Notes: generated from the letters alone by a model not told the origin. A stretch of 64,000 nucleotides of DNA from a bacterium (GCA_017744355.1 JAGIBK010000007.1:1-64000), one strand, 5' to 3'. Positions 8,993 through 17,639 are shown, counted from the stretch's first letter. Translations and numbers: made by a program.

Positions 8993-10887
8993 GGCAACAC
9001 CTCCACGCTCAGGGCCTGGAGCTTGGGGGAGTTGTCCGGGTTGGTCGAGCCGAGGGTCGCCTGGACCTGGAGGTAGCGGTGCTTGTTGTGGACGGCGTTG
9101 AGCGAGGTGCCCGAGGCGCTGTAGCTGTCGCCTGCGCCGGTGGGGCCGTACCAGGTGGCCGAGGCGAGGTCTGCGAGGGTGTTGGCCGAGCGCACCTTGA
9201 ACGAGAGGCTGGTGCCGGCGGGGGTGGTGGCGGTCCAGTTCAGGCGGCCATAGTGGGGGGCTCCCGAGCCGGAGTCGAGCGGGGCCGAGAGGTAGCTGCC
9301 CGCGTGGGTGTAGCTGCCGCCGCGCAGCAGGTGGATCTTGTCGTTGGTCAGGTTGCCGACCCAGAAGACTCGGTTGGTGTTGTCCCATACGCCAGCGAGC
9401 GGATCATTCGCCGCCGGGTCGAAGGCATAAGGGGCGCTGCCGGCAGACCGGCTTTGGGGAAAGGTCCATTCGGCCTCGCGTACACCGTCCGAGAGGCGGT
9501 AGCGGCGCATGCGAGCGTTGGGGTTGTACTCGATCATGTAAAGGTAGGTGCCGTCGCACAGCACCCCGTCCACGTAGTAGGAGTTGGTGTCCATGGTGAA
9601 CTGCCGAACCAGCGAGAAGCCCGTGGCGGGGTTTAGGACCTGGACGGTGAAGCCGTTGTAGTCGGTGGTGGTCCTTGCGGTGATCCCATAGGCGACGTTG
9701 TAGACGTAGGTTCCGTCGGTCGTGAAGAGTTGGGGGGGGCCGGCCACCCCGCGCGCGCGCTCTATCGTCGTCGCCGTGGTGTTGACGGCGCTCTGGGCGC
9801 CGGTCGTCGTGTCGATCCGTAGGAACTGGTTGGCGACACCGCTAGGCTGGTAGATGCCGCCGTTCCAGTAGAAGGCCGACGTGCAGGCTGCGTAGGTGGC
9901 GGTGCCGAGGGTGGCCACGTAGGCGCCTCGGGTGGTGCCGTTGAAGCCGCTTCCGAATTTCTTCCACTTCAGCGCGTCGGCGGTCGTGCTGGCGTAGCTC
10001 GCACTCCAGATGCGCGTGTAGAGATGGGTGCCGTCGCTCACGACCATCGGCACGCCGTCGTTTCCTGAGTTGGTGACTTGGAAGTAGGCCGTTTCCGAGC
10101 CAGGATCGCTGGGATTGGGCTTAGGCCCGGCCAACTGCAAGGCCCCCGCCGCCTCCAAGACCGTGTCGGTGAAGGTGCCCTCGTCAAAGCGTTCGAGTCT
10201 GACGACCGAGGCGGCGCCGGGCCGAATGAAGTAGCGCCCGCTCGCGAATGCCAGCCGCGCGACGGGGTCCTGGTCCTTGGCGAGCAGATCGCTGACCAGT
10301 ACGCTCACGGCGCCCCACTGGTCGGCAATCGCGCTCTTGCGGCTCGTCACCGAGGCGCCCGAGACCGTCCCGAGAGTGTCTTGCGGCTGAAGGGTGGCGC
10401 CCTGTAAACCCTGGATGACCGCGACGGTGGTGGTGAGCTCGTTCAGGACGATATTGGATCCCGAGATGCTGGTCCAATTGCTGCCCGTCCAGGCGACGAC
10501 AGTCCGCAGCCGTGCAACGTCCGCCCCCACCCCGCCTGCCGCGATGGGCTTGTAGGCGTCGAGCACGTAGGTGTCACCGACGACCGGAGCGAAGCCGGTG
10601 CCCGGATCGAGGGTGAAGGCGCCTGCGGCATTCGTCTGGCCGATGGCAACGGTTTGGTTCGAGGCGTTGAACAGGGTAACGGCCGCCCGGTCGATCACTG
10701 CGCCACCGGTGACGAGCGTCTGGCGCTCGGGGAAGGCAATCATACCGCTCAGGCGGTACGCGGAAGCGGCGTCGGGCGTGGCAGTGAGGGGCCGGGGGGA
10801 AAGGCCTGTCGGCGCGCATGCGACAAGGGTCACGCCCGCTAGAAGCGCGATGCTGGCCGCGATGAGGTTGCGAGCTCCTCGTCCCAT
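8989..10887 (-). CDS. large lipoprotein of the paralogous array, copy F (first gene of the run)
   Basis: 632 residues. I place the start at ATG 10885-10887 rather than 37 codons upstream, because GGAGGA lies 3 bases before it and it begins a clean signal peptide with lipobox (GVTLVAC). Domain order is as in copy A: LSGMIAFPERQTLVTGG, GQTNAAGAFTLDPG, LDAYKPIAAGG, RTVVAWTGSNWTSISG, DLLAKDQDPVARLAF, KKFGSGFNGTTRG, LCDGTYLYMIEYN, ARMRRYRLSDGVREAEWTF and a C-terminal SATWYGPTGAGDSYS. DNA at 9188-9242 is identical to the first 55 bases of this window (copy A), showing a recent duplication or gene conversion. It probably leads a five-gene transcript F-E-D-C-LamG gene. Function unknown. Confidence 0.85.
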   Translation of the reverse strand: MGRGARNLIAASIALLAGVTLVACAPTGLSPRPLTATPDAASAYRLSGMIAFPERQTLVTGGAVIDRAAVTLFNASNQTVAIGQTNAAGAFTLDPGTGFAPVVGDTYVLDAYKPIAAGGVGADVARLRTVVAWTGSNWTSISGSNIVLNELTTTVAVIQGLQGATLQPQDTLGTVSGASVTSRKSAIADQWGAVSVLVSDLLAKDQDPVARLAFASGRYFIRPGAASVVRLERFDEGTFTDTVLEAAGALQLAGPKPNPSDPGSETAYFQVTNSGNDGVPMVVSDGTHLYTRIWSASYASTTADALKWKKFGSGFNGTTRGAYVATLGTATYAACTSAFYWNGGIYQPSGVANQFLRIDTTTGAQSAVNTTATTIERARGVAGPPQLFTTDGTYVYNVAYGITARTTTDYNGFTVQVLNPATGFSLVRQFTMDTNSYYVDGVLCDGTYLYMIEYNPNARMRRYRLSDGVREAEWTFPQSRSAGSAPYAFDPAANDPLAGVWDNTNRVFWVGNLTNDKIHLLRGGSYTHAGSYLSAPLDSGSGAPHYGRLNWTATTPAGTSLSFKVRSANTLADLASATWYGPTGAGDSYSASGTSLNAVHNKHRYLQVQATLGSTNPDNSPKLQALSVEVLP

Positions 10888-10919
10888 CCGTCCTCCGGCC
10901 AACAAGAAGCGGCCAGGGA

Positions 10920-10931
10920 TTCTTATTCCAC
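10920..10931 (-). promoter_or_regulatory. 12-bp motif upstream of copy F
   Basis: GTGGAATAAGAA on the minus strand, 33 bases before the copy F start, identical to the element before copy A. It is a candidate promoter or operator element for the lipoprotein array. Confidence 0.4.
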
Positions 10932-10982
10932 GCCTGTTCGAGACCGAAACGGCCTGTGGGCAATGCTTGCGTGAAGATGCGA

Positions 10983-11015
10983 GACGCCCCGCTCCCAATC
11001 AGGAGCGGGGCGTCG
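10983..11015 (-). terminator. hairpin after the cytochrome gene
   Basis: An inverted repeat with 13-bp arms (GACGCCCCGCTCC and its complement) around a loop of about six bases lies 22 bases past the end of the leftward cytochrome gene. There is no clear T tract, so termination efficiency is uncertain. Confidence 0.6.
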
Positions 11016-11037
11016 AGACGGGTCGCGCGAAAGTGGC

Positions 11038-11730
11038 CTAGTGGCCTGCGCCGGCGCTCGCCGAGGCGGCATCGATCAGCTGGTTGATCGTCGCCTGGTC
11101 GAGGGTCATGTTGGGGGCAGCCTCGAAGCTACCGGGAACCTCGGCGCCCTGGCTACCGTTCTGAGCGTTCTTAGGGTACGGCCACTTGGTCTTCATGGAT
11201 TCGCTGGCCGCGGCCTCGAGGAAGTAGAACGACTTGAGCTCGGGGTTGGTGGGCGTCTTGCCCTGGAGGCTCTTGAAGAAGTAGGCGATCGCCTTCAGGT
11301 CTTCCTTGTCGTACTTGGCAAGGGCGGGCATGGGGGGGAGCAGCTTGGGGGCGTACGCGCCGTTGGGGAGCTTGACCGAGGTGCGCTCGGCCCAGTACTC
11401 GGCGAGGTCCGCGGCCTCAAGGGTCTTGACCTTGCTGCCCTCGTAAGGGGTCAGGTTCGGCGAGACGCCGATGCCGAGCGGGGGGGTCATCCAGGCGTTG
11501 CCGCCCTCGCCCATCTTGCTCATGTCGGGGCCCTGCTGGCCGATCGGGGAGTGGCACGAGATGCACTCGCCGATGTCGGCGAGGTACTTGCCGCGCTCGA
11601 CGTACTGCTCGACCGACGTGGTGGTGAGGGGGGTGCTGGAGTTGGGAGTCGAGGCGGTGCAGCCGGCTACGACTGCCGCCACTGCTGCCGTGGTGCCAAG
11701 GCCGAGAAGCATGCCGAGCTTGAAGCGCAT
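11038..11730 (-). CDS. mono-haem c-type cytochrome lipoprotein
   Basis: 230 residues. The signal peptide ends in lipobox VVAGC (Cys24), so the protein is probably membrane-anchored. Haem is attached at CISCH (residues 56-60); the later LPPMPAL segment probably supplies the axial methionine, and KYDKEDLKAIAYFFKSL fits the C-terminal helix of a class I cytochrome c domain. It would carry electrons in the periplasm. It is divergent from the SpoIIE-type phosphatase gene, which precedes a di-haem peroxidase, so it could feed electrons to that peroxidase; this is inference from position. AGGG lies before the ATG. Confidence 0.85.
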   Translation of the reverse strand: MRFKLGMLLGLGTTAAVAAVVAGCTASTPNSSTPLTTTSVEQYVERGKYLADIGECISCHSPIGQQGPDMSKMGEGGNAWMTPPLGIGVSPNLTPYEGSKVKTLEAADLAEYWAERTSVKLPNGAYAPKLLPPMPALAKYDKEDLKAIAYFFKSLQGKTPTNPELKSFYFLEAAASESMKTKWPYPKNAQNGSQGAEVPGSFEAAPNMTLDQATINQLIDAASASAGAGH

Positions 11731-11982
11731 TCAGAGCCCTCCGTAGAAAATACTGAGACGACGACCCACTGTCTGTACCCGTTACCCTTGCTCGTCTAAC
11801 AGTCAAGAAGCCCGGTCCAAAAATTCGTACCCTTGCAGGGTCCCTCTCTATCCCTCGTTGTGTTAGGTTGAGAGGGCTTAATCCCCTGCTAGCCTGCTTT
11901 TCGCCTGTGGTTACGTTTGGTAAGCGAGCGAACAGGGTATGAGAGGCCGGAGTTTCGAGCCCCATACGCTAAGGAACGGTCG
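11731..11982. other. divergent intergenic region between cytochrome and phosphatase genes
   Basis: About 250 bp that must hold promoters for both directions. A short perfect palindrome, ACCCT-TGC-AGGGT, sits at 11829-11841, with an imperfect second GTACCC-type half nearby. I see no convincing -35/-10 pair, no tRNA and no known riboswitch. Confidence 0.4.
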
Positions 11983-13515
11983 ATGGAAAAAGACGCGCTG
12001 CTCACCAACCTCAAGAAGTCCTCCACGGCGACGGGCTTCATGGTCGGAACCCTGGTCTTCGCCGTGGTGCTGATACTGGTAGCAGGTGGCATCTACCGCT
12101 CCATGGCCCAGATCAACGGGAGCATCAACTCGCTCTTGTCGAGCAGCGGCAACAACCAGTCCGCCTCCTACATCGTGACGAGCTTCCTGCGCGCCGAAGA
12201 GCTTCAGAGCCGCTACATCTTCGCCCCGAACGCCGCCGAGCGCGCCAAGATCTACCCCGAGCTGACGGACGAGGCCCTCAACGTGAAGGCCGGCGTCCGC
12301 GCCCTGTCGCGCTTCTTCACCAACGACGAGCAGAAGGCCGAGATCGACGAGAAGATCAAGCCCGCGGTCAAGGAATGGGCCGGCCTCAACGAGGAGATCA
12401 TCGACCTGGTCGACAACGGCCACGCCCAGGACGCCTTCAAGCTGAAGGCCACCAAGGGCGCCGGGCTGACCAGCCAGGTCATGGGCTTCTTGACCCACGA
12501 GCTGACGGCGCTCAACGAGAAGGTCATCGAGGCCGAGCACAAGGCCACCACCCGCAAAATCCGCGACGCCATCCGCCAGTTCGCGATTGGAAGCGGCCTG
12601 TTGCTCGTGCTGGGCATCGCCTTCGTCGTCTTCATCTCGCGCCGGATCATGGGCGTCGAGGTCCAGAAGGAGAAGCAGCAGGTCGAGCTCTACAAGATGG
12701 AGGCCATCAAGGAGAAGCAGCAGGCCCAGCTCGCGCAGATGGGCAAGGAGATGGAGATCGCCACCCGCATCCAGACGGCGCTCATCCCCACCGACACGTC
12801 GGTCCCCAACTACGAGATGACCATGGAGCTCATCACCGCCACCGAGGTCGGCGGCGACATGATCGACTACTTCCCCCAGGAGGACGGCCGCTACTGGCTC
12901 GCGGTGGGTGACGTCACGGGCCACGGCCTGACCCCCGGCCTCGTCATGATGATGGCCCAGTCCATGTTCACCGCCCTGGTGGCCGAGGACCCCAACGCCC
13001 AGCCGAGCGAGCTCTTGAGCCGCCTCAACGAGACCCTGCACCAGAACGTCAAGTATCGCCTCCAGAACGACAACTACATGACCCTGCAGGTCATCCACCA
13101 CCTGGGCGACGGCCAGTTCGTCGCGGCCGGCATGCACTGCGACGTCCTGATCTACCGCGCCGAGACCGGCAAGGTCGACCTGATCGAGACGCCGGGCTTC
13201 TGGACCGGGTTCGTGCCGGACGTGCGCGAGATGACCTTCGATTACACCTTCGACATGGCCCCGAACGACGTCATGCTCCTCTACACCGACGGTCTCATCG
13301 AGGCCAAGAACGCCGAGGAGGAGCAGTACGACATGGAGCGCCTCGAGCAGGCCCTCATCCGCTACGCGCACCTGCCCGTCGAGGAGATCAAGGCCCAGAT
13401 TCTCGCCGAGGTGCGCGCGTGGATGTCCGAGCAGCTCGACGACATCTCCATCGTGGTGCTCCGCCGCCAGGAGGGCGCCGCCCACGAAACCAAGGCCATC
13501 GAAGCCGCCGAATAA
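11983..13515 (+). CDS. membrane-anchored SpoIIE-type (PP2C-like) serine phosphatase
   Basis: 510 residues from ATG 11983, preceded by AAGGAA. One membrane helix lies near residues 17-37, then an extracytoplasmic helical sensor region (to about 199) of the four-helix-bundle type, a second helix near 200-220, a Gln/Glu/Lys-rich coiled coil, and the phosphatase domain from about 256 (MEIATRIQTALIP). Metal-binding PP2C signatures are present: EVGGDMIDYF, GDVTGHGL, YTDGLIEAKN and DDISIVVL. Proteins of this family dephosphorylate anti-sigma-factor antagonists in partner-switching cascades. No anti-sigma factor or STAS gene is adjacent. The next gene, a di-haem peroxidase, follows after 14 bases and is probably co-transcribed. 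Confidence 0.88.
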   Translation: MEKDALLTNLKKSSTATGFMVGTLVFAVVLILVAGGIYRSMAQINGSINSLLSSSGNNQSASYIVTSFLRAEELQSRYIFAPNAAERAKIYPELTDEALNVKAGVRALSRFFTNDEQKAEIDEKIKPAVKEWAGLNEEIIDLVDNGHAQDAFKLKATKGAGLTSQVMGFLTHELTALNEKVIEAEHKATTRKIRDAIRQFAIGSGLLLVLGIAFVVFISRRIMGVEVQKEKQQVELYKMEAIKEKQQAQLAQMGKEMEIATRIQTALIPTDTSVPNYEMTMELITATEVGGDMIDYFPQEDGRYWLAVGDVTGHGLTPGLVMMMAQSMFTALVAEDPNAQPSELLSRLNETLHQNVKYRLQNDNYMTLQVIHHLGDGQFVAAGMHCDVLIYRAETGKVDLIETPGFWTGFVPDVREMTFDYTFDMAPNDVMLLYTDGLIEAKNAEEEQYDMERLEQALIRYAHLPVEEIKAQILAEVRAWMSEQLDDISIVVLRRQEGAAHETKAIEAAE

Positions 13516-13529
13516 CGAGGACGCTAGCC

Positions 13530-14549
13530 GTGAAAGCCGATTGGTCGAAAACGCTCGGGGTGGCGCTGGGGGGGATCCTGCTCGTTGCAGGGGCTGCTCA
13601 GGCCCAGCAGCTCAAGATCAAGCCCGAGTGGGGCCTGCGCCCCTTGCCCGCGGTGAAAGCCCCCGCGAGCAACCCTACCACCCCCGCCAAGATCGAGCTG
13701 GGCAAGATGCTCTTCTTCGACCCGCGGATCTCGGGCGACGGCTCCCTCTCGTGCGCCTCGTGCCACCTGCCGAGCAAGGGCTGGGCCGACGGGCGTCCCA
13801 CGGGCAGCGGCTTCAAGGGCAAGGTGCTTGCGCGCAACACCCCTTCGGTCATCAACTCGGCCCACTACAAGACCCAGTTCTGGGATGGGCGCGCCCCCTC
13901 GCTCGAAGAGCAGGCCAAGGGCCCCCTGTTCAACCCCGACGAGATGAACAGCACCCCCGAGAAGGTGGTCAAGGCCCTCTCGGGCATCCCCGAGTACCGC
14001 AAGCGCTTCAAGCAGGTCTTCGGCGGCGAGCCGACCGTGGATCGGACGGCGGCTGCGATCGCCGCTTTCGAGCGCACCATTGTGAGCGGCCCTTCGGCCT
14101 TCGACCGCTACCTCAAGGGTGACAAGAAGGCCCTGAGCGCCTCGGCCCGTCGCGGCTTCAGGGTCTTCACCCGTGATGCGGACTGCATCGCCTGCCACAA
14201 GGGTCCCAACTTCACCGACGACAACTTCTACAACATCGGGGTGCCGGGCTCGGGCGACAAGGACAAGGGCCGCTATGCGATCAGTCGCGATCGCAAGGAC
14301 ATGGGCGCCTTCAAGACCACCGGCCTGCGCGACGTGGCGCTCACCGCCCCCTACATGCACGACGGGTCCATGAAGACCCTGCGGGATGCGGTCAAGCACT
14401 ACGAGAAGGTCGAGGAGTCCTACCCCAACCTCAGCGACAAGATCAAGCGCTGGGGCATGACCTCGGACGATATCGACGACGTGGTCGAGTTCTTGAAGGC
14501 CCTGAGCGGGCCGCCCATCAAGGTGACCCCGCCCAAGCTGCCCAGCTAG
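13530..14549 (+). CDS. di-haem cytochrome c peroxidase (MauG/CcpA family)
   Basis: 339 residues from a GTG start with GAGGA about 9 bases upstream. It has a signal peptide ending near AQAQ. Two haem motifs, CASCH (75-79) and CIACH (219-223), and the family motif APYMHDGS with the axial methionine near 276 identify a di-haem peroxidase. It would reduce hydrogen peroxide in the periplasm with electrons from a small cytochrome c, several of which are encoded nearby. WDGRAPSLEEQAKGP and LARNTPSVINSA are also family-typical. It sits directly after the phosphatase gene. The substrate could differ from peroxide, as in MauG-like oxidases. Confidence 0.9.
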   Translation: MKADWSKTLGVALGGILLVAGAAQAQQLKIKPEWGLRPLPAVKAPASNPTTPAKIELGKMLFFDPRISGDGSLSCASCHLPSKGWADGRPTGSGFKGKVLARNTPSVINSAHYKTQFWDGRAPSLEEQAKGPLFNPDEMNSTPEKVVKALSGIPEYRKRFKQVFGGEPTVDRTAAAIAAFERTIVSGPSAFDRYLKGDKKALSASARRGFRVFTRDADCIACHKGPNFTDDNFYNIGVPGSGDKDKGRYAISRDRKDMGAFKTTGLRDVALTAPYMHDGSMKTLRDAVKHYEKVEESYPNLSDKIKRWGMTSDDIDDVVEFLKALSGPPIKVTPPKLPS

Positions 14550-14557
14550 ACGACAAA

Positions 14558-14590
14558 CGAGGGGCCCCCGGATTTTCCGGGGGCCCCTCG
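14558..14590. terminator. bidirectional GC-rich terminator hairpin
   Basis: A perfect 14-bp stem (CGAGGGGCCCCCGG and complement) around a 5-base loop separates the convergent peroxidase and beta-barrel genes. A weak T-rich stretch follows on the plus strand. Confidence 0.75.
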
Positions 14591-14601
14591 CGTTACGTTG
14601 T

Positions 14602-15408
14602 TTACTCCTCGTCGTCCTTGCCCTGGAACACGATGGTGCGCCGGGGGAAGAACGGGGCGTCGAAGTGGGCGTGGTACTCGAAGCCGACCCGCAGCGTGTC
14701 CTTGTCGGGCGAGAAGGTCCGGCCGTAGGTCGTGCCGGGGCCCATGCGCCCGACCATCAGCACCAGGACGTGGGGCGTGTCGGGCAGCCACCACTGGAGA
14801 CCCGCCGTCCAGTTGAAACCGTACTTGTCGATGACGCTCTGGTCCATGGGGGCGACCACGTCGCCGATCAGGTTGAGCCCTTCGGCGATGGAGTAGGAGA
14901 GACCCATCCCCGCGGCCGTCATCCAGCCGGGATTGTTGTAGTCCGCCACATAGCTGAAGTAGCGGCCCACCAGCCCCACCCCGAGCCCGGGCAAGAGGTT
15001 GTTCTTCGAGGCGATCACCTCGCCGATGCCGCTGCCCGAAACGTGGGTCGAGTAGGCGACCCGACCCGTGAGGGCGAAGGGGGCGTCGTCGTACTCGTCC
15101 ATGAGCTGGTAGCGCAGGCCCAGCTCACCGTCCACCGGCCGGTTGCGGGTCGAGCCGTAGAGGTCCAGCGTCAGGTTCTTGGTGATCCCGAGGCCGGCCG
15201 CCAGGGCCGGGGCGCTGTCCGAAGGGAAGGCCTGGGCGTTGTAGCGGTGCGACATGCGCAGGAACATCTGCCCCTTCTTGGTCGAAAGGGGCGAGGGGAT
15301 GTCCGGGGTGCCGTAATCGAACTGGCTGGCGAAGGCCGGGGCTGCCGACGCGCCGAGGGTGGCCAGCGCGAGGGCCCCGAGGGCGAGTGTCCGGAGGGTG
15401 TGGCGCAT
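14602..15408 (-). CDS. probable beta-barrel envelope protein, DUF5777-like
   Basis: 268 residues from ATG 15406-15408; a Met nine codons upstream overlapping the preceding stop is an alternative. A clear signal peptide is cleaved near AFAS. The rest alternates aromatic and polar strands typical of a small outer-membrane barrel (LRMSHRYNAQAF, TLDLYGSTRN, ELGLRYQLMDE, LQWWLPDTPHVLVLMVGRMGPGTTYGR, GFEYHAHF). It resembles DUF5777 barrels, which I recall near c-type cytochrome genes. Here too it follows a small cytochrome gene with a 26-base gap. A role as a porin or cytochrome-associated barrel is inference. Confidence 0.7.
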   Translation of the reverse strand: MRHTLRTLALGALALATLGASAAPAFASQFDYGTPDIPSPLSTKKGQMFLRMSHRYNAQAFPSDSAPALAAGLGITKNLTLDLYGSTRNRPVDGELGLRYQLMDEYDDAPFALTGRVAYSTHVSGSGIGEVIASKNNLLPGLGVGLVGRYFSYVADYNNPGWMTAAGMGLSYSIAEGLNLIGDVVAPMDQSVIDKYGFNWTAGLQWWLPDTPHVLVLMVGRMGPGTTYGRTFSPDKDTLRVGFEYHAHFDAPFFPRRTIVFQGKDDEE

Positions 15409-15434
15409 GGGCGTTGGGCTTTCCTTTCTGGACA

Positions 15435-15857
15435 TTACTGGATGCCGGCTTTCTTCAGCTTGGTGTTGACGTAGTCCTGCCACTCGGGGGGCACGTCGCC
15501 GAATCCCTTGGTCGGCAGCTGCGAGACGAAGGTGATGAGGTCCAGGAATTGGGCATCGGTCAGATCGAGGCCGGCGTCCTCCTCCATGTGCTTGAGGGCC
15601 TTGGCGATCAGGCGCTTCTCGCTGATCTGGCCCGCGCGCTCGGTCAGGTTGGGCACCTGCTTGCCGCGCACGACCTCCTTGGTGGTGAACCCCTTGGGGT
15701 GACACGACATGCAGGCCTTGTCGTTGTCGCCCTTGGTCATGAAGATGCGCTTGCCCTTGACGGGGTCGCCGTTCAGCTCCGCCGAGGCGCTCTGGGGAAT
15801 GGCCGCGAGCAGCAGCGCGGCCAGAGATGGGACGAGGATTCGGTTCAGCAGCGGCAT
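15435..15857 (-). CDS. small soluble mono-haem cytochrome c
   Basis: 140 residues. The signal peptide is cleaved near SASA, and the haem site is CMSCH (49-53). GDPVKGKRIFMTKGDNDKA before the haem and ITFVSQLPTKGFGDVPP near the end fit a periplasmic class I cytochrome c. AAAGGAG precedes the ATG. It is the first gene of a leftward pair with the barrel gene and divergent from another cytochrome gene. It is a plausible electron donor for the di-haem peroxidase. Confidence 0.85.
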   Translation of the reverse strand: MPLLNRILVPSLAALLLAAIPQSASAELNGDPVKGKRIFMTKGDNDKACMSCHPKGFTTKEVVRGKQVPNLTERAGQISEKRLIAKALKHMEEDAGLDLTDAQFLDLITFVSQLPTKGFGDVPPEWQDYVNTKLKKAGIQ

Positions 15858-16005
15858 GGGTTCATCTCCTTTCCGGCAATATACCTCTGAAACGGGCGAG
15901 TTAAGCGCGGTTTGGGGCTTGATAGCTTGGCGATCGTCGGTGGTATATTTCGCTAGCCCGCCACAGGCGGGTCAAGCTGTTCGCGCATATTGGAAAGGCA
16001 GACCG

Positions 16006-16371
16006 ATGAAACACGCCATGGCCCTCGGGTTGACGCTCGTCGTCGCGCTCGCGACCGGCTGCACCAACCGCGTCGTCGCAGTCCAGGCAGCCAAGATCCG
16101 CACCTACTCGACCGACATCAAGCCGATCACGAGCGACCAGCGCTGCTACCAGTGCCACGTCCAGCAGAAGGGCCAGGTCTTCGCCGACGGGATGAGCCTC
16201 GGCACCTACGCCTACGACAGCAGCAGCAAGCGGATCAGCATCAAGGCCATGGTCCAGAGCAACGCCAGCGCCAAGGCCAATCCCGCCGAGGGCTTCTTGA
16301 CCGAGGCCCAGACCCAGACCGTCCTCGACTGGATCGCGGCGGGCACCCCGAACGACGACAAGCCTTTCTAG
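16006..16371 (+). CDS. small haem-binding lipoprotein (single CxxCH)
   Basis: 121 residues from ATG 16006, with GGAAAGG about 8 bases upstream. The signal peptide ends in lipobox LATGC (Cys19). A single haem motif CYQCH lies at 47-51, and the protein ends with LTEAQTQTVLDWIAAGTPND, a C-terminal helix like that of many short cytochrome-type domains. The surrounding sequence (STDIKPITSDQRCYQCH) resembles cytochrome modules of the planctomycete type, in which IKPI precedes the haem. It is a probable membrane-tethered electron carrier. The fold assignment is moderate. Confidence 0.78.
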   Translation: MKHAMALGLTLVVALATGCTNRVVAVQAAKIRTYSTDIKPITSDQRCYQCHVQQKGQVFADGMSLGTYAYDSSSKRISIKAMVQSNASAKANPAEGFLTEAQTQTVLDWIAAGTPNDDKPF

Positions 16372-16382
16372 CAAACAGACGA

Positions 16383-16421
16383 AAACGAAGGGCCCCCGGT
16401 TCAACCGGGGGCCCTTCGTTT
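16383..16421. terminator. bidirectional terminator hairpin
   Basis: A 17-bp perfect stem beginning AAACGAAGGGCCCCCGG with a 5-base loop lies between the convergent cytochrome lipoprotein and subtilase genes. The A/T-flanked stem gives a short T run on either strand. Confidence 0.8.
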
Positions 16422-16433
16422 GATGTCTTGATA

Positions 16434-17639
16434 TTAGAGGCTGACGGCCTTGAGCGCGTCGACGCGGCCGTGGCCGAAGTACTGGTCGAAGCCGGGCTGG
16501 CCGAGGTCAGCAACCGCCTTCTCCATGGCCTGGCGAACCTGCTCGCGGTTCCACTCGGGGTGCTGGCTGCGGATGAGGCCCGCAACGCCGGCGGCGAAGG
16601 GCGAAGCCATCGAGGTGCCGCTCATCGTGGAGTACGAGGTCTTGCCGGTGCCGTTGGCGTAGGTGGGAACGGTCGAGAGGATCTGGTGGCCGGGGGCCGC
16701 CACGACGACCGTCTTGCCCCAGTTCGAGAAGGAAGCCTTCTGGTCCTTGGCATCGGTGGCCGCGACCTCGATCACGCCGGGGTAGGTCGAGGGCAGGTGG
16801 GGCGCGGTCTCGGGATCGTTCATGGCGTTGTTGTTGCCGGCCGAGGCGCAGAGCACGACGTCCTTGTCGAGGGCGTACTGGAGGGCGTCCTCGACGACCT
16901 TGCTGCGCTTGTAGAGGCCGAGGCTCATGGTCATGACCTTGGCGCCGTTGTCAGCCGCCCAGACGATGCCGTCGGCGATGGTCTGGTCGCTGCCGCCACC
17001 CTGCGAGTTGAGGACCTGGACCGCCATGATGCCGCAGTTGGGGGCAACGCCCGCGGTGCCGACGCCGTTGAGGGCAGCGGCCGCGATGCCGGCGCAGTGG
17101 GTGCCGTGGCCATTCATGTCCTTGACGTTGGCGTCCTTCGAGAACACGTTGTAGGCCTTGACGATCTTGTCCTTGAGGTCGGGGTGGGTCATGTCCACGC
17201 CGCTGTCGATGACGGCGATCATGGTGTTCATGTCACCCTTCTGGGTGTCCCAGGCCTGGAGGGCGTTGGTGATGTTGAGCGAGTACTGGTCCTTGATCAT
17301 GGGGTCGTCATAGACGTCCATCATGACGCGGTTGACGTTGTGGGCGTACTTGACCGAGTACTTGGCCTTGATGTCGGCGATGACCTGCTCGGGGGTCTTG
17401 CCCGAGGGGACTTCGATGACGCTGGCGTTGATGCCCTTGATCGTCTTCTTGACCTTGTAGGGGAGGCCCTTCACCGAGGCGGTGTTGAAGCGGACCACGA
17501 TCTCGGTCTTGGACGTGCCGTCCGCGCGGAAATCGGTCGACGAATCGCCGCCACCGATGCCACCGATCATGGGGCCAGTGGAGCAGCCGGCGAGGAGGGC
17601 CATCGCGAGCGAACCAGCAACCAGGGACAGCTTCTTCAT
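16434..17639 (-). CDS. subtilisin-family (S8) serine protease lipoprotein
   Basis: 401 residues from ATG 17637-17639, chosen over a Met five codons upstream because GAGG lies 10 bases before it and it starts the signal peptide. The lipobox is LLAGC (Cys19). Residues about 44-100 look like an inhibitor-I9 propeptide. The catalytic triad is visible: Asp145 in IAVIDSGVD, His178 in GHGTHCAG and Ser343 in GTSMASPFAAG; ASAGNNN supplies the oxyanion Asn. It should degrade proteins outside the cytoplasm after self-processing. It resembles thermitase/fervidolysin-type subtilases. The promoter region carries the TTAA cluster described separately. Confidence 0.92.
   Translation of the reverse strand: MKKLSLVAGSLAMALLAGCSTGPMIGGIGGGDSSTDFRADGTSKTEIVVRFNTASVKGLPYKVKKTIKGINASVIEVPSGKTPEQVIADIKAKYSVKYAHNVNRVMMDVYDDPMIKDQYSLNITNALQAWDTQKGDMNTMIAVIDSGVDMTHPDLKDKIVKAYNVFSKDANVKDMNGHGTHCAGIAAAALNGVGTAGVAPNCGIMAVQVLNSQGGGSDQTIADGIVWAADNGAKVMTMSLGLYKRSKVVEDALQYALDKDVVLCASAGNNNAMNDPETAPHLPSTYPGVIEVAATDAKDQKASFSNWGKTVVVAAPGHQILSTVPTYANGTGKTSYSTMSGTSMASPFAAGVAGLIRSQHPEWNREQVRQAMEKAVADLGQPGFDQYFGHGRVDALKAVSL

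Noticed and set aside
66..10998. Many long rightward and other-frame open frames across the lipoprotein array, some over 600 residues
   Set aside because: Their translations are low-complexity Gly/Ala/Val/Arg-rich, lack signal peptides or motifs, and mirror the leftward genes. They are antisense shadows caused by high GC.
11855..11880. TTGA/TTAA pair upstream of the SpoIIE-type phosphatase as a further member of the repeat set
   Set aside because: Spacing is 10 bp rather than 11 and only one core is a good match.
11930..11970. tRNA-like T-loop sequence (GTTTCGAG)
   Set aside because: No paired T-stem, acceptor stem or anticodon arm around it.
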